A stretch of 64,000 bases of DNA. Source: Pyrus communis (lineage: Eukaryota > Streptophyta > Magnoliopsida > Rosales > Rosaceae). This document shows positions 57,514 to 64,000 of this stretch, in pieces. The number at the start of each line of letters is the position of its first letter. Position 1 is the stretch's first letter. The stretch lies in assembly GCF_963583255.1 (NCBI RefSeq), contig NC_084813.1, positions 17,427,799-17,491,798 of the forward strand, read 5' to 3'. A program made the position numbers and the translations under genes. The notes under the pieces were generated by a model. That model ran no database searches, was not told the origin of the DNA, and saw only the letters and a program-made list of their open reading frames with translations.

Positions 57514-58068
57514 GGTTTGAAAAGCCGAAAAAACAGCCTCCTTTCACCGCCTGCTGAAACCCCCTTGAAACCCAACTCAAAGATTCAAGTACCGGTCCCT
57601 CCTTACTTCTTATTAACACCCATTACTGAGCCCCTTCACCACTATTTCATCAAATGCTGAGAAAAAATGCCCACCCCCACCCCAAAATAAAACCAGAAGA
57701 TTTAAACTACCCTTTTGGGAAAATCTCATCCAAAGCCAGTGCCAATACAAAACACAACTCCCGTCACCCTCATACGCCCCAGATCTTATTTACCCTAACA
57801 AAACCCTCCACATTTACTCTAATTGCAACCCTAAACCCTAACTCTCACCTCCAAAGCTCAGAAATTTATCGACTTTAGCAAGCTGCAGAGAAACCCTAGA
57901 CAACCCAGATCTCAGAAATTGAAGAGCAACTTAGCAAGTGAAGTAAAACAGAGAATTGGGGAACTCTTACTGAGCTGAGAGCGACATTTTCAGAAGCTCC
58001 GATTTGACTGCCGAAAGAGATGAACTTTGAGCTTGAGAGAGCTTGTTTGCTCTTGCTTGAGAAGCTGC

Positions 58069-58109
<41 letters not shown>

Positions 58110-58130
58110 GGAGGTCAGAGAGAGAGAGAG
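57514..58130 (-). promoter_or_regulatory. ARF6 5' leader with GA microsatellite
   Basis: Upstream of the ATG. The minus strand is pyrimidine-rich with a long (CT)n run at 58073-58108 and a second short run at about 58115-58130. A possible leader intron donor (TCA/GTAAGA near 57970) is visible. Long 5' leaders with CT runs are usual in ARF genes. Transcript ends were not determined. Confidence 0.5.
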
Positions 58131-59900
58131 AGCCTTATTGGTCTTCGTTGAGGGCGTGTTTGGTCTACGATCAATTAATACAGTGGTAATTATTGCTGGT
58201 GGGGTAATGTAATGTTCATCGGGATAGCTGTCAGAAAAAGCAAATGGAAACAGGACCAAAAATCTAACCCCACTTTCCTTCCCTGTTTTATCATATCATT
58301 TTCCCTCTTTTTACATTCTTGTTCACAATACATGTCGTGACTAAACTCTTGGTTCGATATCAAGCGTGGAGATTAAATGAACGTGTTTTTAGTGTTTTAC
58401 TTAACTCATAATATTAGATTCAACAGTGGTTTTAGGCGCGGTCTGCTTGATTTTGGAATTTTTTGAAGAGAGGGAAGAAATAAGAGTTATAATCTTGGAA
58501 GTAATCCGATTCTGGAATTCTAACCAGAATAAAATTGTGAAGGAAGGTCTTGATAGTGAGTGGAGGGTTGGATTAGGAATAATAGTGGGTGAAAAAATAA
58601 CATCTTAATTTTTTAACTTTTTTTAGCAGGTGATATTATAATGTAATAAAAAGACAAGACATTACAATAGATCTAATAGTCCTCTAAAAAAAATAAATAA
58701 ATAAACAATCCTTAATCATCTAGTGACACAAGAGAATATCCATCTTGCCCAATTCCAAACAATTCCTTTTCTTTTTGCCTCATTTGGAAATAGCCAGTCT
58801 TTTTCATGTTAACTTTTTGGAAGAAAAGAAAATTATTGGGGAGAAAGATGATTAGGTTATCATTTGGTTGTCCATATGAATTCAATAAATGGGATTACAT
58901 TTATAGGGAGGCCTCTTATCTCCTATTGTTTTCTCCACAAAAGCATGGATCCAACTTCTATGAATATTGGTTAGGGAGGCTTAATTTGTGCTTGGATCGA
59001 GTTTAAATGCTTATAAATTAATATAACTTCTCCTTGTGCGCCCACAAGAGGCAATTTCCTTTAAAGAGTGTTCTGAAATAATAAAAATGGTTGTGAATTT
59101 GTGATGGTTGCTGGTCATAGTTCAATGTGTCATCTGTCAAGTACTTAAAACCTTAGTTGTCAATTCAATCCTAGCTGCCACAAATTAATGTTTGAAAGAC
59201 TTCTTGTATTTTACTACCAAATTATATGTCCTTGTTTTGGTACATATAGCTTCAACGTGATCATTGGTTAAGCTCATTTTTTGTGTGAAAATTGCTTTTC
59301 AATCGTAAAAATTGTTTAAGAAGTTATGTATTTTGCAAGGAACACGTGTATAATGAGAGTTTATCACGTAAGTGTAGGTAGGCTTTTTTCACTGTGTGCA
59401 AGTTTAATGATACCTATACCCCAAAGAATTTCTTTTAAATTATAAGAGATTTGACGATGTCTTATGTGCTACAATATAATATGATTCTAAAAGAGATCTG
59501 CAACAGATATTTAAAAGAAAATTATTTTATTAACAAGTAGCTTGGCATAAAATAAGTATAGCATGGCTCTCCCGTGAGAACCATATCTTGACCACATTCA
59601 ACAAAGGCTATGTGTGCCATTGAGATTATAGATGCATCGATTCCCCATGCTTTTTGCTTTATTTTAAAAGAATTTTAACAAAAAACTTCCGGTAGTGTTT
59701 ATTTAAAAAAAAATCATCATATTTTTACATTAAAAAGTTAATCATAGTACTATCCATTTTACCCTTTATTTTATCTTTATCATTAAAACTCAAAGTTTTT
59801 AAGTATTTTTCATTAATTTTCCTTTATTTTAACTCAATCTGTAGCCTTGGGTTCAAATTAACATAATAAAATATTATCTTCCTTACAACCATCGTCATTA
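58131..59900. other. Intergenic between ARF6 and nsLTP genes
   Basis: No gene recognised. A 66-codon plus-strand frame at 58806-59006 has no recognisable domain. 59530-59660 resembles 60760-60900 (atagcatggctctc, gagaaccata, ttgac.acattcaac), the 3' flank of the duplicated lipid transfer protein gene. Confidence 0.5.
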
Positions 59901-59910
59901 ATAACGCATC

Positions 59911-60157
59911 ACGCGTTAATTCCACACTTGCAGGCTTCACGCTTGTATATGTGGTTTGAGTCAGCCATGTAAGATCTTTCACACCATGGCAACATTCTGC
60001 CGGGCGGGCTACCTGTGCCATGGGTGAAATATGGAATGCATGAACTTACAGTCACTGCTTCCACGCCAAGGACCTCGGCTTTCCCCAGTTCAACCAAGGC
60101 CAACATGGCCAGCACCGCCACCACCACCACAACCGCCGCCATAGCAACACCCTTCAG
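59911..60157 (-). pseudogene. Decayed nsLTP copy
   Basis: Minus-strand duplicate of the nsLTP gene at 61082-61429. The position of the start codon reads CTG (60155-60157), followed by GVAMAAVVVVVAVLAMLALVELGKAE, the hydrophobic signal peptide. Then SSCIPYFTHGTGSPP, a frame change, AECCHGVKDLTWLTQTT in a second frame, and KREACKC in a third. Only some of the eight conserved cysteines remain readable. The flanks, including a TATA-like TATTTATAG at 60270, also match the intact copy, so a whole gene was duplicated and then lost. Confidence 0.82.
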
Positions 60158-61081
60158 TTTTTAGGGGTTTTGAGATCGATTAAGTACTCTAGTGTTTACC
60201 CTAATCCTGAGCTTCAATTGTTAATGTACGGGAGCTTCTAGTTGTGGTTTTGGCAGGTCGGTTTGAGGTGTATTTATAGTTGGTAATGGTGGATGTGTTC
60301 AATTGGTGTGATTTTGGGAGCGCATTGCATGCTCTCTAGCTACTTCTTAGTTGAATCCATATCTCAAAACACTGAAAACTTCCCAATGTTAGGGAAAACA
60401 AGAAAACTTCCTGCTGTGTCCCAAAACAAGTTCGTTGCTGTAACAAAATTATACATGGAATGCAACGCATGATACATTGGTTTGACTATTTTTCACGCTT
60501 AAATTCACTTTCATTGGTAAAGTGTTCATATGTGCAAGTGATATGGGACAGTTTAAATATTGGTCATATATATAAAGGGCCTTCAAAGTAATTGGTTTGA
60601 ATAATTAAAGTTCGATGAAGAGTAGATCCAACAACTAAACTCTATTTTTTCAAGACATGAGAATTTTTTCATTTAAAAGCTCTGTGTCTATATATAGAGT
60701 GAGATATCCAACGGACAACTAAGATTTCTTTATTTTATTAAATACAATGTTATCTCGTACATAACAAGTAGGTTGAATAAACTAGTAGGCATAGCATGGC
60801 TCTCTAGTGAGAACCATAACTTGACGACATTCAACCAAAAGCTAGCCAATGCAGCCGTTGAAGAAGATAGCAGCAGCATCCCCCATGCTTCTCTCTCTTT
60901 ATTTCAACTTAATCTGCGGCCTTCATTTTACTCAATACTGTTCATACAAAAGCAAAAGACATTAGCAGTAGCAAGCACGTGATGATCACACATCGAAACA
61001 CGTAGCACGTCCTAATCACATGGCCAGGCGGATTACACAACAATTATTAGTAAGAATTTTGTAATACAGTACATGAATTAC

Positions 61082-61429
61082 TTACTTGTTGCAGTCGACG
61101 CTCCCAGAAATTGGAACGTTGATCTGAACTCGGCATGCCGCGGGAAGGCCAGCCGCAGCAGCTTCCTTAATGTCTTGGTTTTGATTTGCTGCGTCCATGA
61201 GGCATTGGCAGGCTGTGCGCCTATCTTCGGTGGTTTGAGTGAGCTGTCTCAGACCCGAAACACCACTGCAACATGCCACGGGAGGGGTGCCAGAGCCGCT
61301 GGTAAGATATTGAAGGCAAGGAGTCACAGATGACACTGCTTGTTGGCAAGTGACCGTGGCATGCCCCGGTTCAGCAAAGACCAACATGGCCAGCACCACC
61401 ACCACTGCCGCTATAAAGATGCCCTTCAT
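61082..61429 (-). CDS. Non-specific lipid transfer protein, type 1
   Basis: Small secreted lipid-binding protein of the plant cell wall and cuticle. 115 aa: signal peptide MKGIFIAAVVVVLAMLVF... (about 24 aa), then a mature part of about 91 aa with the eight-cysteine pattern C...C...CC...CXC...C...C (VTCQQAVSS, TPC, ACCSGV, RTACQC, AACRV, DCNK). Size and spacing fit type 1. The frame ends at a TAA lying inside AACAAGTAAGTAA. Since many nsLTP genes have an intron exactly here, GTAAGT may be a donor and the true last residue(s) may come from a small downstream exon. A TATA box lies upstream and a dead tandem copy follows at 59911-60157. Confidence 0.92.
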   Translation of the reverse strand: MKGIFIAAVVVVLAMLVFAEPGHATVTCQQAVSSVTPCLQYLTSGSGTPPVACCSGVSGLRQLTQTTEDRRTACQCLMDAANQNQDIKEAAAAGLPAACRVQINVPISGSVDCNK

Positions 61430-61540
61430 TTTTCAGTACTTTTGATTTTCGAGATCGATTAATGAAGTGCTAGAGTGTTTAGTTACCTTAATCGTGAGCT
61501 TAAATTGTTAATGTAGGTTTTGGTATGTAGGGTTTGAGGG

Positions 61541-61550
61541 GTATTTATAG
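61541..61550 (-). promoter_or_regulatory. TATA box of the nsLTP gene
   Basis: CTATAAATAC on the minus strand, about 112 bases before the ATG at 61429. The same element stands at about the same place before the dead copy (60270-60279). Confidence 0.65.
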
Positions 61551-62603
61551 CTGCCAAAGGAGGATATGATCCAAAACGATGACGGGATTTTTGGTGTGAA
61601 GATCAGAAGCTGTTAAGGAATGAACTTGTGCTTTTCTTGCTCTGATATGGGAAGGTTGAGCATCCTTTGCATGCTGTCTACATCTTCACTGTGTTAGGCT
61701 TTTCATGCATGCCATGGTCGTTACAATTTTCTTCGAAAAAGAGAGTAGATTTGGTTTTATTGACAAGTGTTAAACAAATTGTTTATTATCCATATTATCG
61801 TTAAGTAAGAGCATGTTTAAAATTGCTTATGGAATGGCTAAAAAAGTTTTCTGACCACCAAAATACTCCGTTTTATAAACAAACTTTCTTGACAATAATA
61901 CTAAAAGTACATAGGTGTCATAGAAGCATTTTCTAATCAAGTGCTGTCAGATGCTTATTCAAGAAGCATATGCTAAGTACTCTCTCAGAAAAACTTGCAT
62001 TTTTAATGAAAATTTCAATATGCTTCTAGTAAAAGCACTTTCAACAAAAGTGTACAAAAGCAATCTCAACCAACCCTAAACACTATCTGCCGAATCAGAA
62101 TGTATAGAATGCGATTTTCAAACCGAGTAAGGTTAAGGAAATTTAAAGATTTTATTGTGTTTTCGTGTATGCGGTCTGCTTTTAATTACAGAACAAGGAG
62201 TCTGCTAACCCAATGATGAGCAGGCTTTGCATTTGTATTATAAAAGCATGATGTTAGAGAGACCATATTTCAAAAATCACATTTAAATCATCTCTCTAAT
62301 TAAATAAGACCCGCCAAACAAATCTTACCTACCGCTATTAGGAGACAAAAAATTGAACAAACAACATAAACACACGAGGAGCTTTTGCTTCACTTGCAAC
62401 AATTTTCTTTACTTCACTATTAACAGTGATACTTTTACATGAAAAACCGAATTCTATGCGGATAAAAAAATTGATAATCACTTCTTAACCCCGAAAAAAT
62501 ATTGATGATGATTTCATTTTCAATTTTGATCTGCTTGTTTCTCTTTCACTTCGTCGTGATCATTTCGACTATACAATTCATAGACTAGGTAAAGCAACAA
62601 CAG
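61551..62603. other. Intergenic, no gene seen
   Basis: Promoter side of the nsLTP gene at first, then AT-rich sequence. The last part probably holds the 3' untranslated region of the next gene. No repeat or RNA gene was recognised. Confidence 0.5.
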
Positions 62604-64000
62604 TCAGCTCTTGAAGGCTTCCTTCAGAGATTCTTTCATGCAACAATTCCATGCTAGCAATGCTGCTCCAACTGCAGGCTCAACCTGATGGTTGATTTAC
62701 GAAAACAAATACCACAGTGTTGTAAGTAAAATGTTAGAAATTCAACAAGATAATATGCGTATTAGAGAAACAATTGTCATCTACTAGCTGAAATTTGTTC
62801 CTTCCGCAGACTACTTGTGTGTTATCGATTTTTCATGTACTCTCTAGTTATCAGTTTGATGAAGCTGCTTTAACATTTTATTCAGAGGAAAGCGCAGAAT
62901 TCAACGAGAGGGAAGCCCGACACTAGGGACTACTCAAGAAGCCATCAACCGAAAGTAGTTGGTTCACCATTTAAATCTTATTTGCTGAAAATGTAAAAAG
63001 TTGATTGAAGTGAGGCATAAGATGTGTTTACCTTAGGCCTAATTGGAACTGCCCCTGGGTAATCCTTGGAGATGCATTTGATGACTTCCGTTCCTATATC
63101 CCACCTTTTGTTTGCTTCAAGAACACCACCAACCATGACGAGCGGAAAAGAATCTTTTCCCTCTGCATTTAATTTTAACACAAAAAAATGGAATTAGCAT
63201 GCACAGTAGGGACTGCCTACCAATCAATTATTACTTGCAAATACATAAACTCCTTGAGTCTGAAACGCATAAAGAATATCCCTCATGAACTCGGCAATAA
63301 TACAACCCCATATGCACAAAGAATGGGCATAGAACAAAGGCATTAAACTTAAAAATTAAATAAGGCAGCAAGGCATGACCATACAGATGCCACACCATCG
63401 TACTTCAAAAAACATTGCATGTTAAGATGGAAGGTCGACTAGGCGTAATTTCAATAAGCCGTACCGCTGCTACTGGGAAGCGATAGAGCCCAAGAGAGAA
63501 GGAACATAACACCTATAGGTGTCAATCAACTATAATGATAGTTAAACCCATAAAGTGAACCGCATCAAGGCCCTACACACTCAATAATCAGAGGCCATGG
63601 GAAAAAAATGTTTTGCTCCCAGTATGCACTGTATTAATCCTTTTCTTTTCTGCAATGGGGTATTTAAATAGTATCACTACCCTACCACTAAATGATTAAT
63701 GTTCTTTGAGGTCATGCTTAACCTCACGAGTCATGGCTTATTATGCATCAAAGAAATCCAAGAAAGATTTTCAAACAACAACCAAGCGTATCCCACTAAG
63801 TGAGGTCGGCTGGCAAGAAAGATTTTCCTTTAACAATTTGAAGTTATTTGTTCAGTATGTCACACCTGGACCACACAAGCCAAGTCTTTGAACAACTGCT
63901 TTCACACTCAACCCTAACTCCTGGACTGAATCAAACAGAATCTTATTCGCAACTTCATCACCGGCCTCTGCACAAGAAACAACAACTGGAACAAGTGCTG
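62604..64000 (-). CDS. N-acetylglucosamine kinase-like (BadF/BadG/BcrA/BcrD ATPase family), 3' part
   Basis: Minus-strand gene cut by the window edge. Exons seen: 63866 to at least 64000 (ALVPVVVSCAEAGDEVANK, ILFDSVQELGLSVKAVVQRL, GLCGP), 63032-63163 (EGKDSFPLVMVGGVLEANKR, WDIGTEVIKCISKDYPGAVP, IRPK) and 62604-62684 (VEPAVGAALLAWNCCMKESL, KEAFKS, TGA). Junctions have GT-AG borders and keep frame. VMVGGVLEAN and EPAVGAALLA are typical of the eukaryotic sugar-kinase branch of the family. The likely role is GlcNAc salvage by ATP-dependent phosphorylation. The ATP-binding N-terminus lies outside, so activity cannot be judged. Confidence 0.78.
63738..63820 (+). repeat. Au-SINE-like fragment in an intron
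   Basis: The phrase aacaaccaagcgtatcccac followed by taagtgaggtcggctggc resembles the conserved part of the widespread plant Au SINE (CCCACTAAGTGGGGTCGGCT). It lies in the intron between the 63032-63163 and 63866 exons. The SINE head and T tail were not traced. Confidence 0.45.

Noticed and set aside
58806..59006. 66-codon frame between ARF6 and nsLTP
   Set aside because: No recognisable features, AT-rich and isolated; likely chance.

Overview
The window is plant nuclear DNA. It has split genes with GT-AG introns, an auxin response factor with a miR167 site, wall-associated-kinase-like receptors, a MATE transporter, non-specific lipid transfer proteins and dense nested Copia, TRIM, hAT and CACTA-type transposons. 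It fits a woody eudicot. Rosaceae (Malus/Pyrus type) is my best guess, but only from the general look of genes and repeats; no search was run.

Layout. (1) 0.7-16 kb, 30.8-40 kb and 40.7-50.3 kb are three diverged copies (units A, B, C) of one segment carrying a WAK-like receptor kinase; B and C also carry a MATE transporter. A's kinase is a frameshifted relic. B has an intact MATE (32072-34775, eight exons, 512 aa) but a truncated kinase. C has the reverse: an intact three-exon kinase (47135-50274, 721 aa) with a shrunken EGF exon, and a truncated MATE. (2) 920-11741 is a degenerate Copia (TSD ATTAG) in unit A. It holds a 348-bp satellite, a palindrome-rich DNA element and, in its own 5' LTR, a complete younger Copia (5047-11613, TSD TATTA) with an internal inversion of about 440 bp. 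(3) 16716-30565 is bounded by hAT-like TIRs and near-perfect 8-bp TSDs. It carries a ribosomal protein uL22/RPL17 fragment and, inside it, CACTA-like ends (17461 and 29829) with subterminal repeats and a TNPA-like exon. Between those ends lie an intron-containing presequence protease (PreP) fragment, a Cassandra TRIM with a 5S-like LTR that itself holds a solo LTR, a second Copia (22593-27617, TSD ATGGA) and another satellite block. (4) 51432-64000 is the conserved gene-bearing end: an ARF6-type gene (14 exons, 927 aa), a tandem nsLTP pair (one dead, one intact) and the 3' part of an N-acetylglucosamine-kinase-like gene.

Functionally, only MATE, WAK-C, ARF6, the nsLTP and the NAGK-like gene look intact where visible. 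The rest is transposon sequence, gene relics or non-coding DNA. Exon models were built by hand from splice signals and frame; the MATE, WAK-C and ARF6 models each sum to whole codons, which supports them.
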